Counted from the first letter of the stretch, positions 51,402 to 61,356 are shown. The stretch is 64,000 nt of DNA from Leptodactylus fallax (GCA_947044405.1 CAMRHE010000012.1:9854001-9918000), one strand, 5' to 3'. Made by a program: numbers and translations. The notes: a model not told the origin generated them from the sequence alone.

Positions 51402-52637
51402 ACAGCAAACCCCCAGTAAAGGAGATATTACAAAGCTTGTTCTTAGAAGCCGTGTCTTCTGACCACATTTTCAACCAAAAGGCCCTTTTGGTGGAGTTTG
51501 ACAGTGCTGCGTTTCTGGCAGCGAAATGGACTGAGGCATCTGCCACAAAACCTGTTGCCTGTTTCAAGAGGGGGATGGAGCTCAAGATCTCTTCCCTAGA
51601 GGTTTCCTTCTTAAAATGCTCTTCTAATTGACCCAGAGAAACATGGATCTGGCTACGGAGGTAGCCGCTATGTTAGTGGAAATAATGGTGGATGAGGACT
51701 CCCATGATTTTTTAAGCAGACCGTCCGCCTTTCTCTCCATAGGGTCGTTTAGCTGTGAAGAGTCTTCAAAGAGAATAGCAGTTTTCTTGGCTACTTTAGC
51801 TACTGGAATATCTACTTTGGGTAGCTCATCCCATAATCTGGAATCCTCGGGATTAAAGAGCAGACGATTTTTAAATTCCCTAGGGATAAATAACTGTTTC
51901 TCTGCCTTCTCCCATTCAGACAAGATTAGGCTCTTAAGGTAATCATTTACCGGCAATATCGCCGACTTCCTTGGCACCAGACCACCAAACATCTCATCCT
52001 GAATGGAACAAGGTTGTTCTTCATCAGGTATATTCATTGTGGCCCTTACTGCCTGAATTAAAGTTTCCCATTCTCGGAGGAGAAACAGAATCTTCTGATT
52101 TCCTGGGAAACTAGGGGAGTGAATAAGCTCTCCTCTTCTTATAATTCCCCCTCAGATAGATAGAAGCACTCTTCCTCTAAATCGGACCCCTTAGTACTCA
52201 TATGAGAGCTCAGGGGAAGATCAGAAACCAGCCGTGATCTTTTGACCGGGGAGGGGGCGGGGTTCTTTCTCAGACAGATTCCTCCCTGCTCCAGTCGCAG
52301 ATTCAGATTTTTACTTTGTCCCTGATTAGTGTCCTTAACTCAGACATAAAGGCAGGTGTTTCATCTTTAATCAGTTTAGTCAGACAGTCCTGACATATCT
52401 GCTTCTTATATGCATCAGACAGGGGCTTGGCACAATTAACACATTTCCTACGTTTTTTAGTGTCGGATTTCTGTAGAATCTCTTTATACTAAAAAACACA
52501 ACAAAGCTAGTCTAAGAACACCACAATACAATAAACAGTGCCAAGCCCCCTTGCATAACAGTACTTACATGCCCCTGGGCTATGTCAGACTCAGGGCGAG
52601 GTTTTTGGGTTCCCTCCTTTCTCTGCTCCATTACAAC
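51172..52637 (-). pseudogene. DIRS Gag-like protein remnant
   Basis: Starting near MEQRKEG (about 52631), the minus strand carries a CVNCAKPL and CQDC cysteine pair set (about 52455-52395). It continues with FIPREFKNRLLFNPED, PVAKVAKK, ILFEDSSQLNDPMERKADGLLKK (52037-51624), and after a one-base frameshift near 51640 with LEEHFKKE, ATGFVADASVHFAARNAALS and a basic, Gly-rich tail (51585-51172). This block order matches the first reading frame of DIRS1-like elements. The N-terminal part is interrupted by stops. Confidence 0.8.
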
Positions 52638-52679
52638 AAAGTAAAAAAGTTGTAACACACAGTATCACGAAGGCCACAT

Positions 52680-53120
52680 TGCTGTGGAGTCCTACTCACC
52701 ATTTGAAGTATTCAGGCAGGTGAGCAGTAGGAGGTACTGCTGGTGCGCCGCCTCATCCGGCCACCACCGCAGCCTCCGTGCTCCAACCAGCCTATTCGAA
52801 GTATGCCACCTCCAAGATGGTGGACGCGACACTTCTGATCACATGATGACGTTATACGGTGACCGGTGCGTGGAGCAGAGTGGGGAACGCCGGCAGGCAG
52901 GACGAGAACCCCAGAGAGGGGGAGCGGCTGCCGCACACATGGGGGACCAGGGAGCAGAGGGACTCCTGCAACTGCCCCTGGACCCCTGGCTAGGGGACCC
53001 CAACCCCGAGGGGTGGTGGCCACGGACCAGGGAGTTGGAAAGGGGGGCAGACAGAGACCCTCGATCCGCCTTCCTGCCCAGGTAAGAGAATCCTCTTCAT
53101 GTCCTGCCTCTGAGAGGAAC
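52680..53120. other. 5' leader of the DIRS element
   Basis: GC-rich sequence between the 5' terminal repeat and the gag-like frame. Reading frames on both strands are Pro/Gly/Arg-rich compositional artefacts. No promoter motif can be named with confidence. Confidence 0.5.
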
Positions 53121-53229
53121 AGGAAGAACACTGGAGAGAGGAGGTGGGTTGGGGACCTTTAACCTCTCTAACTTCCTGTCCCACTCAGAGGGCAACCTCC
53201 TGTGGTGCTGTCATGAGGGACGTCCTGGA
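53121..53229. repeat. DIRS inverted terminal repeat, 5' side
   Basis: Its reverse complement matches 47515-47632: both share TGACAGCACCACA, GAGGTTGCCCTCT, GGGACAGGAAGTT and CTCTCCAGTGT blocks. It ends at CGTCCTGGAAAA, the outer end of the element. Confidence 0.9.
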
Positions 53230-53780
53230 AAAAAAGGCTATTTGGCTATTTTGATTTTTTTTCGCCGCTACGCCGTTCACCGTATGGGATAAATATTTTA
53301 ATAGTTCGGACATTTTGGAGCACGGGGATACCTAATGTTTATTTACTTTTTTTTCTTCTTTTACTTTTATGACCAGACCCCCTAGGGGGTCTGATCGCTC
53401 ATACTATTCACTGCAATACTACTTTATTGCAGTGAATAGCAAAATGCCTACTGTACCTCTCTATTACATGCTGCCTCTGGCAACATGTAATAGATCTAAT
53501 GCAATGACAAGCCTGGGAGCCTTCAATGGGCTCCCGGCTGTCATGGCAACTGATCGCCACCCTCCGATGACGTTCAGGACAGCGATCGGTGAAAAATTGC
53601 GGCGCTGGCGGTGCCTGCGCAGTTTAGACGCCGTGGTCCCGTTTAACAGCCAGCACCGATTACTGCTGCTACACAGCCAGCATCCATCCTGTATTGAGAG
53701 AGCTCAGCTACTGAGCTCTCTCCATACATCCCCATGTGACGCAGGACGTACTATTATGCCCTGTGTCCCTAAGCAGTTAA

Positions 53781-54054
53781 TGTATCGTTACTCAGTGAAG
53801 CAGAAACATAAGTGCACAGAGAGGGGCTCAACTCATTGACATGCATATAAAGAAAATCTGGCACTCATACTTAAATATTGGAGTTTTTTTTTCACATTAT
53901 TAGTCTAAAAAAAGAAAAAAATGATGTTTCGGTCAAAACACAATCTTCATGAGATATCGGACCAAATAGGAGCAAGGAGCAGGGAGAAAAGCATCAGGAT
54001 ATGCTGAAGTGAGCAGATGATGCTCCCTGCTCCTTGCTCTGATATCCAAGGGTG
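53781..54054. other. Intronic sequence, nothing recognised
   Basis: Short stretch between the TTAA element and a MITE. No feature seen apart from GAGCAAGGAGCAGGGAG/CTCCCTGCTCCTTGCTC, a small inverted repeat near 53970-54035. Confidence 0.5.
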
Positions 54055-54316
54055 GGTTCACACTATTGTTGGATCCGTTATGTCATGAAACAGTTTTTTT
54101 TCACAGACACAAAAGTCCTGCATGTCGGATTTTTTGTCTGCGAGAAATAACGGATTTGATGTAAAATGGACACTAACGGACACAAGATAAAATCCCATTG
54201 AAATGAATGGAAATTTTAACGAATTTGTGATGGTTCTGTCTGTTGCTAAAATCTTGAAAGGGACAATAGCAACAGACACTACTGACTTGTCACCAGTGGT
54301 AGTGTGAACGACCCCT
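54055..54316. mobile_element. MITE with TTCACACTA ends and GTCCGTT-type interior
   Basis: Left GGTTCACACTATTG and right GTAGTGTGAACGACC are inverted, and the interior resembles 36748-37318 (AACGGACACAA, AAATCCCATTGAAATGAATG). Non-coding. Confidence 0.7.
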
Positions 54317-54470
54317 AATAAAATCTAACATTTATTCAACCATTAAATGAAGCCTGTCAGTTTGTGCACCAACAAGTAGTTACCATATGGTGCCCCTCAA
54401 TAAGCTTTCTGTTGCTGAAAAGTCACGCTATAAGCTTTTAAAACCCTACATCGACATATGCAAATTTACC

Positions 54471-54995
54471 TTAAAGTGTACCTCCAATTATAAACAACTT
54501 TTCATAAATGAATAGTGCATTTCAATAAAATAAACTTTGTAATATATCTTAAGGGGATCTTTTTCCTTCTCCACTTATTAAACTGTTCACCTGCTCCTTA
54601 TCTTCAATCTGACTGCTTGTTTACATTAGATTTGTCTCCCTGTTCACCACACACAGAGCTCTATGGAGAAAGGAGGGGTGTAGTTGGGAATGCTGTCAGC
54701 TGGTTAACTGATTTACTTCATTCTGTACACAAGCAGCCTCTTATCTACAACCATACCAGAGCTACAAGAGTTTACAAAAAAAAAAAAAAAGTGTAGGAGC
54801 AGCAATTATATAGGGTGTTTTTCTTTCCATCATCCTCCCTTCTTCATAGACTACTACTAATAATAATAATAATAATAATAAATAATAAACTAATATGTAG
54901 AAAGTAACTGCCTAAAAATTAGAGAAGAAAACATCTTATTTTCACCTGCACTATTAATTTTTTAAAAGTTGTTTAAAACTGGAGGTACGCTTTAA
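54471..54995. mobile_element. TTAA-flanked MITE (GTACCTCC ends)
   Basis: The ends TTAA-AGTGTACCTCCAATTATAA and the complement of GGAGGTACGCT-TTAA pair, with AACAACTTTT and AAAAGTTGTTT just inside. It contains an A-run near 54778 and a TAA microsatellite at 54849-54893. A single related end lies at 10083. Confidence 0.85.
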
Positions 54996-55430
54996 CTAGT
55001 CAAGAGGGGTAAAGAGCAGCTTCATCTAGTCACACAGTCCTTGCCCTAAATAACAGCCTACCTAACTTCCAGCCTCACAGGGTATCAAGTGGCACAGAGG
55101 GTGATTTAGTGCAATGACTGCATGACCAGATGAAGCTGCTCCCCGTTCCCCTGAGACTAGTTCTAGATCTGTTCTGCATATACATGTTTACATGCCGGGA
55201 GCCACATTGCTCACTCACCTTACGATGTGTATCAGTGGGTTTTGGTACCACAGTACTGCCCCATTAATTTCAATAATGTAGAGAGCCACACTATATCTGA
55301 ACAACAAATCTGCAGGGATACTGGATGTTGGACCCTCGCAGAAGCTAAGGATCGGCCATCCATATTACAAACTGGATAACCTCTTTAAGGTAAATTTGCA
55401 TATGCTGATCTTAACTTTTAAAAGTTTATA
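54996..55430. other. Intronic sequence, nothing recognised
   Basis: Short stretch between a TTAA MITE and the intact Tc1 element. A GGTACC-type repeat fragment may be present, but nothing can be named. Confidence 0.5.
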
Positions 55431-55651
55431 CAGTCCCTGACAGAAGTCCTGTCGCTTATCCATGTTGTGGAATCAAAAGCTTATAACCTGACTTTAAATT
55501 CATCCATTGGTTTTAGAAATGACTCATATGAAAGCTGAAACCCTCCCAAATGATTTTTTGGTTAAGAAAATAAATTGGCTTCACTGCTGAAATATTGATC
55601 ATTTAATGAACTCAGAAAGGTCAGATTTTGGCAAGACAAAAGTTTTGTCGC
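55431..55651. repeat. Left 221-bp terminal inverted repeat of the intact Tc1 element
   Basis: Begins CAGTCCCTGACAG and ends TTTTGTCGC. It pairs with 56893-57113, with a single difference (ACTCAG versus ACACAG) seen on reading. Confidence 0.95.
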
Positions 55652-55753
55652 ACACATAAAGTAATGTGAAAATCAAACCAATAATTCTGTTCAAAAACAA
55701 AGATATGTTTCCTAACATTGGTGAATGAAGTTGTGGTGCTATTAGAGCCATAT

Positions 55754-56755
55754 TTAATATTTTGTGTGACTTCCATGAGCTTGAAGGACTGCATCCATGC
55801 GTTTCAACAATGATTCATACAATTTATTGATGAAGTCATCAGGAATAGCAAAGAATGCAGTCTTACATGCCTCCCAGAGTTCATCAAGATTCTTTGGTTT
55901 TGTCTGCCAAGCTTCCTCTTTCATCCTACCCCAAACATGCTCAATGATGTTCATGTCTGGTGACTGGGCTGGCCAGTCCTGGAGCACCTTGATCTTCTTT
56001 GCCTTGAGGAACTTTAATGTAGAGATGGATGTCTGAGCTGGAGCACCATCCTGCTGCACAATTTGACCCCTTTTATGATTGGGAATGTAAGAGTAAGCTA
56101 ATACTTCTTGATATTTTAGGCTATTGATATTGCCTTCCACCTTGCAAATGTTTTGCACACCCCCATACTGAATGTAACCCCAGACCATGATCTTTCCACC
56201 ACCAAACTTAACTGTTTTCTGGGTGTATCTTGGATCCATACGGGCTCCAGTAGGTCTCCTGCAGTATTTGTGGCGGCTGTGGTGTAATTCAACTGAAGAT
56301 TCATCTGAGAAATCCACCTTCTGCCACTTTTCCAGCATCCATCCGTTTAGCAGGCTGTGGACCTTGGCAAATGCCACACGTTTTTTTAATTGCCTTTTGT
56401 TTAGTGCTGGCTTCTGGGCACTGATTCGACCATGGAGGCCATTTCGAGACAGAATCCTACAAACTGTTCTAGTTGACACAGGGACTTGAGGTGACCAGGC
56501 CTGTTGGAGCTCTGCTGCAGTAGAAGAGGGGATGGCTTTTGATTTTCTAACCAACAAACGTTCCTCCTGAGCATTTGTCTTGCGGGGTCTGCCGGACCTG
56601 GGCTTGTCAAAAACATCTCCAGTCTGTTCAAATCTTTTTTTAATTCTTTGTACTTGACGCAGAGACACATTAAAGGTGTCAGCCACCTCTGCAGTGGATC
56701 TGGTCTTCAGCCTCTTGATAATCAAGGCTTTGGTCGCAGGGTTGATTTTTGGCAT
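55754..56755 (-). CDS. Tc1-type transposase, apparently intact
   Basis: I choose the Met at 56755 (MPKINPATKA), giving 333 residues, close to the family's usual 340. An upstream Met at 56824 would add 23 residues with no family resemblance. Domains in order: a paired-like helix-turn-helix (AEVADTFNVSLRQVQRIKKR), GRPRK-type GRPR linker, a second helix-turn-helix (STRTVCRILSRNGLHGR), then the DDE domain. Catalytic residues are the Asp of FSDESS, the Asp of QQDGAPAQ and the Glu of IIEHVWG, with 35 residues between the last two. The usual His after QQDxAPx is Gln here. The protein cuts and pastes the element at TA sites. Confidence 0.94.
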   Translation of the reverse strand: MPKINPATKALIIKRLKTRSTAEVADTFNVSLRQVQRIKKRFEQTGDVFDKPRSGRPRKTNAQEERLLVRKSKAIPSSTAAELQQAWSPQVPVSTRTVCRILSRNGLHGRISAQKPALNKRQLKKRVAFAKVHSLLNGWMLEKWQKVDFSDESSVELHHSRHKYCRRPTGARMDPRYTQKTVKFGGGKIMVWGYIQYGGVQNICKVEGNINSLKYQEVLAYSYIPNHKRGQIVQQDGAPAQTSISTLKFLKAKKIKVLQDWPAQSPDMNIIEHVWGRMKEEAWQTKPKNLDELWEACKTAFFAIPDDFINKLYESLLKRMDAVLQAHGSHTKY

Positions 56756-56892
56756 GTTGTCAGAGGTGAAGTTGCAGTTCAAGTGAAAATCTGGGGTGCT
56801 GGAGTTCTTTTTATACACACCCACTAATTAACCGATCAATTAGTGAGCACAGGTGAGGCTTTAAACTAGTATTGGGTGCATTATATGGCAAG

Positions 56893-57113
56893 GCGACAAA
56901 ACTTTTGTCTTGCCAAAATCTGACCTTTCTGTGTTCATTAAATGATCAATATTTCAGCAGTGAAGCCAATTTATTTTCTTAACCAAAAAATCATTTGGGA
57001 GGGTTTCAGCTTTCATATGAGTCATTTCTAAAACCAATGGATGAATTTAAAGTCAGGTTATAAGCTTTTGATTCCACAACATGGATAAGCGACAGGACTT
57101 CTGTCAGGGACTG
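56893..57113. repeat. Right 221-bp terminal inverted repeat of the intact Tc1 element
   Basis: Inverted partner of 55431-55651, starting GCGACAAAAC and ending CTGTCAGGGACTG before the TA target. Confidence 0.95.
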
Positions 57114-57115
57114 TA

Positions 57116-57659
57116 ACTTGAGTTTTCAGAAACAGAAAGTTTTGTGCGGGGCACCATAGGAAAGGTCATCACTTAATACTGTACACACTGTCTGGAGGCA
57201 AAAAAAAAAAAAAAAAAACACACACCTGAAAGGTTCCCTTAGAATAGGCCATCAATTTTAGTTTTAGGGGATCAGACACCCAGGACCCCCGCTGATAAGC
57301 TGTACTGAGACTGCAACTCCCAGAATTGTTTACATGCTGGGAACTGCACTGCTCATTTTCTGAACAAACTTTAGTGGCGTGTATACGTACTGCAGTGCTT
57401 CCCCATAGTTAAAAATTTTTTATTTTTATTTTTTTTTTATAAATCCATAGTGCAGCTGATGATAAACTTTGCAATCTAGTTTATTAAAGAAAAGTGCCTG
57501 TTTCATCACTTACTTGCATCCTCCCGTCACTGATCAAATCTGAAGTCTATAGTCTATAGAAAAGGGGAGGAAGAAGAGAGCTCCTCAAATAGTGAGATAT
57601 CTGCACTATAGAGACAGTTCTCTATCACAACACAGCTGGGTTATCAAGAATTACTATCC
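57116..57659. other. Intronic sequence with inverted repeat-family fragment
   Basis: Positions about 57440-57655 carry an inverted fragment of the repeat also seen near 4680-4945. A-runs and T-runs are frequent. No gene. Confidence 0.5.
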
Positions 57660-57845
57660 AGCCTCATATCTGCAAGGAGTTTGTATGGGTTTCCTCCGGG
57701 TACTCCGGTTTCCTCCCACACTCCAAAGACATACTGATAGGGAATATAGATTGTGAGCTCTATATGTGACAGTGACCACAATGTCTGTAAAGCACTGCGG
57801 AATATGATGGCGCTATACAAGTAAGCATAATAAAGAAAAATAAAT
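57660..57845 (+). repeat. V-SINE-like SINE, 5'-truncated
   Basis: The core TTTCCTCCGGGTACTCCGGT and CTCCAAAGACATACTGATAG is followed by the tail TGTAAAGCACTGCGGAATAT and GGCGCTATACAAGTAAGCATA. The tRNA-derived promoter part is missing. Confidence 0.82.
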
Positions 57846-58070
57846 ATCTCTGTCTCTTTCCTTCTCCCCCTCACGTCTCAATAGAACTTATTGTAAATGG
57901 ACACTGCTTATGTAAAAAATACAGAAAAGTACAGACCAAAATCACTCAAATAAGATGTAAAGATAGAAGCAATAGTTAAAGACACAGGCACTTTTCAATA
58001 ATGAAGTATACTAAAGCTTGTCCCCCTCATCTGCACGACTGATTTATGAAGAGAAATAAAAGTTTACTTT

Positions 58071-58734
58071 TTAAATGGTCACTAACTTTTCAGACAACTT
58101 ACTAATTTAATAGACCATGTGATTCTGGACCAAAATATAATGCGCTTTATTTAAAAATGTTACTGTTGTCTGCCTGAAAACCTCTCTAAATTTCCTGCCA
58201 CTAAGTGTCTCCATTCACAGCCTCTGCATGTCTACACAGTTTCTGCCACCTGTACATTGCACAGAGCTAAATCTGCAGCTTCTCACAGCTTACAATGAAC
58301 GCAGGGAGAGTATTTACTTCCATCTACTTCTGACTATCTGCTTGTTTGTTGCTGATAGGACATTAGTGATAGACAGCAAGCAGCTTTACTGATTGTGCTC
58401 AGATTTTTAGCTGCATCTTAACCTGCAATTGGAATAACGTGTCCATGAATCTCCCATATTTTGTTAACTTGGGCTTTTTTAAGCTATTTGTTGGCTATTT
58501 TACAGTTACACATGACAAAATTACATGTATAGAAATCACTAGTAGTAATAATGGATGGGGGAGGTTTGCCAAAATGCTCTGTATTGCAAAATGTGCTACA
58601 GCCATAATGGGGCTATATGCAGCAGAAAAGCAGACAGGACACTATATATGAATGCTTATACAGCCAGTAAATAGACTGCCCAGTAAGCTCCTTCACAGAT
58701 TTCAACTTTTGATGAAAATGTAGGTACCCTTTAA
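58071..58734. mobile_element. TTAA-flanked non-autonomous element, family C (shorter copy)
   Basis: The ends TTAA-ATGGTCACTAACTTTTCA and ATGTAGGTACCCT-TTAA match those of 33961-34833, with colinear interior words. It is about 210 bp shorter, so the two copies differ by internal deletions or insertions. Confidence 0.75.
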
Positions 58735-58849
58735 GGATACAATTAGGACCCAGAAGATAACCTTATATTGTTAGGGAAAGCTACAGGTACACACGTTTCC
58801 TTTGCAATGACTATAAGATATTAGTATGAATGTAGATATTAGTTACGAC

Positions 58850-59335
58850 ATACAAACCTGTCCCCCTCCATACATTTCTGGCCTAATCTCCTGCTGTGTC
58901 CTTATCCAGAATCTCTGATCCTCAAAGGACCTCCTCCTTTGCTCTGCTCGGATTTGATTTTCGCATTACTGCTTTCATGTCTTCTCCCATGTATCCCCCC
59001 CCCATACTCTGGAACTCACTACCATGATTCATAAGTCTGTCCCCACAATCAAAGCCTTCAATTGTAACCTGTAAACTCACCTCTTTAGAATAGTATACAA
59101 ACACACGTTAACCCTGCTGCCACTATGCCACCATATGAGTAATTGTTACCTTCACCTATTGTGTCCACCTATCTTCGCATATACATTGTAAGCCTGTGAG
59201 CAGAGTCCTCTTTCCTACTTGTATTATGTTGATCATATAGTTAATTTTGTGCTTATTATTTGTACAATGTATGTAAACCCCTTTACAAATGTATAGTACC
59301 ATGGAATTAACAGTGCTATATAAATAAATAACAAT
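58850..59335 (+). mobile_element. LINE 3' end (L2/CR1-like)
   Basis: In the plus strand, CTCTGATCCTCAAAGGACCT-type codons resemble the SRSLRSS segment, and CTGGAACTCACTACC plus AACTCACCTCTTTAGA resemble the WNSLP and LKTHLF segments near the C-terminus of L2/CR1-type ORF2. The typical 3' end follows, with AGCAGAGTCCTCTTTCCTAC and TACCATGGAATTAACAGTGC then CTATATAAATAAATAA. Heavily decayed, no open frame. The clade is inferred from pattern only. Confidence 0.6.
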
Positions 59336-59524
59336 GGAACGCAAAAATGCTCCCCGAGCAAAAGCAGCAGAGGCTGTTGCTCTAAAACTCAAGTACCCCA
59401 AACATAGGAACCCCCTCCTGACGTTCATATGACCCATTACTGTCTAAATTAATGAAACAACTCCTATAAAGGTACAAGATTTGCAATTCTCCAGTATGTA
59501 CAGCCTTAATTATGTTAGACTAGC

Positions 59525-61310
59525 AGAAGGACCCGGCTTCATTTCATTTTTTGTTTGTGTAGTGGCCCCATAAGAATTGGCCAGTTTTGCACTTGACATC
59601 TAGTATGGCAGTCCAGTACAGGTATAGTCTATTTATGGCTGTGTTGCTATGGAAACCTGGTAAATGAAATGTGAACTTATATTGGCTGATGCACGTTATA
59701 TGACTGAATATTTAAGGACATGCGAACTGCTCTTGACTCATACAGGTCATAAATAGCTTGGTTGCTATGGAAACCTGGTGTAAAGCTGTGTGTATGTCAA
59801 GACTGAAGAACCTGCGATTTTCCATTGGTTCATAAGCGTCATGTGATCATGTGTATCTCAGTTTGGATATCAGTGAAAGACCTGCGATAGGTTGTTATGG
59901 AAAACCTGGAGTAAAGCTGTGTGTATGTGACCTTGTGTAACAGTGTCATCCACAGCGCTCTGCCTCTTTAAAGCTGACCCACAGCAATCAAGAAAAATGT
60001 CTGGGTTGTTATGGAAACATGGAGTGCAGCTATGTGCATGTCGCTGACAATGCCTTGTCATATTGGAGAGGGGCTTCGGTCTGCTGAGAGTTTTCATTAG
60101 CTCGAGCAGCAGCCATGCATTTTCCTGCAGGGGGCATGAGTGGTTTAAAAACGTTTCATTTATAAGAATGCTGACATCCAGTATGGCAGTCCAGTCAGTG
60201 GCGTAAATACTGGGGTAGCAGTGGTAGCGGCTGCTACAGGGCCGGGGACATTAGGGGTCCCGTCAGGCCCCAGATGTTTTTTTTTTTTTTAATAGGCCAT
60301 TACCTGCTGGTGTAACACCAGCAGGTAATGGGCCCTATTTACTTACCGATCCCCGCTCCTGCTCACGGCCGCCTGCCCTTCACCTTCTGCGGAGGCGGCT
60401 GTGAGCAGGTGCAGGGATCAGTAAATAAAGCCTTTGGGCTGTGAACCCCACAAACACTGCTATCATTATACTCTGGGGTCTTTTCAGACCCCAAAGTATA
60501 ATGATCGGAGGCCCCGAGGAATTGAGGGAACATAAAAAACACTGTTACTTACCTCTCCTGCACTCTAGCAGGCTTCGGGCCTCCTTGGTGACGTCCGAGA
60601 CGTCGGCGGGCCAGTCCAACGTCATTATGCGTCGCGATGCATGCCTGGCTCACGTGACATCTGGTCCAAGATTGAAGAGGTAGCGCGAAGTGCGCATAAT
60701 ACTATATGAAGGGGCCACTACGGGGCAGAATAGTGTGTGTAGGGGTAACTATGCGGCATAATAGTGTGTGCAGGAATGCAGTTTGTGCGGGTGTCCCATG
60801 TCAAATGTTCGCCTTGGGGCCCAGCCATTCCTAGTTACGCCACTGAGTCCAGTATAGGTACAGTCTATTTATGGCTGTGTTGTGTATGGAAACCTGGTAA
60901 ATTAAATGTGAACTTGTATTGGCTGATACACATGATATGACTGAATATTTAAGGACCTGCGAACTGCTATTGACTAATACAGGTCATAAATAGCTTGGTT
61001 GCTATAGAAACCTGTGTGCCTGAGGAGACTAAGCGCCTGCAAGCTTCTATTGGCTGATAAGGGACATGTGACCGTGTGTATGGCAGTTGGAATATGAGTG
61101 AAAGACTTGCAGGTTTTTACTAGCTAATGCTGGTCATTTTTTGGGAATACTGTATCTCAGGAACGGTACATCCTTTAGAGCTGAGACCCAGTCTAAAATA
61201 TTCCCAGACACCTGATGTACATGTGTGCCAAATTTGGTGAGGATTGGTCCGGTCGTTTGGTCGAGCATAAAGAACAGACAGAAACTCATTTTTATATATA
61301 AGAGATATGT
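59525..61310 (+). repeat. Interspersed repeat B with internal direct duplication, split by a hAT MITE
   Basis: It opens near AGCAGAAGGACCCGGCTTC and ends near CTCATTTTTATATATAAGAG. The inside repeats GGTTGCTATGGAAACCTGG-type segments several times. A unit of roughly 180 bp (ATGGCAGTCCAGT ... AAATAGCTTGGTTGC) occurs at about 59605-59775 and again at about 60180-61010, the second copy interrupted by the hAT MITE. Its end region matches 12700-12990 in inverse orientation. No coding capacity. Superfamily undetermined. Confidence 0.7.
60188..60853. mobile_element. Non-autonomous hAT element with 8-bp target duplication
   Basis: The element 60196-60845 starts CAGTGGCGTAAAT and ends TAGTTACGCCACTG. 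It is flanked by the exact duplication AGTCCAGT at 60188-60195 and 60846-60853. The pre-insertion sequence is confirmed by the paralogous copy near 59610. The interior shares ACCTGCTGG/CCAGCAGGT hairpin, TATTTACTTACCGATCCCCG and GTTACTTACCTCTCCT segments with the larger hAT element at 35058-38512. Confidence 0.92.
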
Positions 61311-61356
61311 CAAATATAGTAATGTGTTCAATGATGCTGTATACCTAATCTCATAC

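Larger units (their letters stand above)
47484..53232 (-). mobile_element. DIRS-type tyrosine-recombinase retrotransposon
   Basis: The order on the minus strand is gag, reverse transcriptase, tyrosine recombinase, internal complementary region, then the 3' terminal repeat, as in DIRS1-like elements. The inverted terminal repeats (53121-53229 and 47515-47632) are inverted, not direct like LTRs. The left one has an extra outer extension (47484-47514). An 86-bp internal complementary region at 48643-48728 is the reverse complement of both outer ends joined. No target duplication is expected and none is seen. All reading frames carry lesions, and a Tc1 copy sits inside, so it is inactive. Confidence 0.93.
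46919..53780. mobile_element. TTAA-flanked non-autonomous element split by a DIRS insertion
   Basis: The left part (46919-47483) opens TTAA-CCCCTTAAGGACCGGGCC. The right part (53233-53780) ends GTGTCCCTAAGCAG-TTAA. Joining them across the DIRS element gives a single low-complexity element of about 1.1 kb. Its ends are loosely inverted and its TTAA target suggests Kolobok or piggyBac. The right part includes a hairpin on GGGGGTCTGATC and a CpG-rich end. No transposase is seen. Confidence 0.7.
55431..57113 (-). mobile_element. Intact Tc1/mariner transposon, DD35E (Traveler-like)
   Basis: The 1683-bp element is flanked by TA (55429-55430, 57114-57115) and has 221-bp terminal inverted repeats (55431-55651 and 56893-57113) that I read as identical except for one base. 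Each repeat carries two copies of a binding-site-like motif: outer GACAGAAGTCCTGTCGC and inner GACAAAAGTTTTGTCGC. This is the IR/DR layout of Sleeping Beauty-type elements. The transposase frame is uninterrupted. All features point to a very recent, possibly still mobile insertion in the AFG2A intron. Confidence 0.96.

Noticed and set aside
52684..53184. Several overlapping Pro/Gly/Arg-rich reading frames of up to 139 codons
   Set aside because: They lie in the GC-rich leader of the DIRS element on both strands and have no family signature. They are composition artefacts.
47484..53232. Reading the polymerase block as an LTR retrotransposon or an endogenous retrovirus
   Set aside because: Terminal repeats are inverted, there is a tyrosine recombinase and no integrase, protease or envelope, and an internal complementary region is present, so it is DIRS-type.
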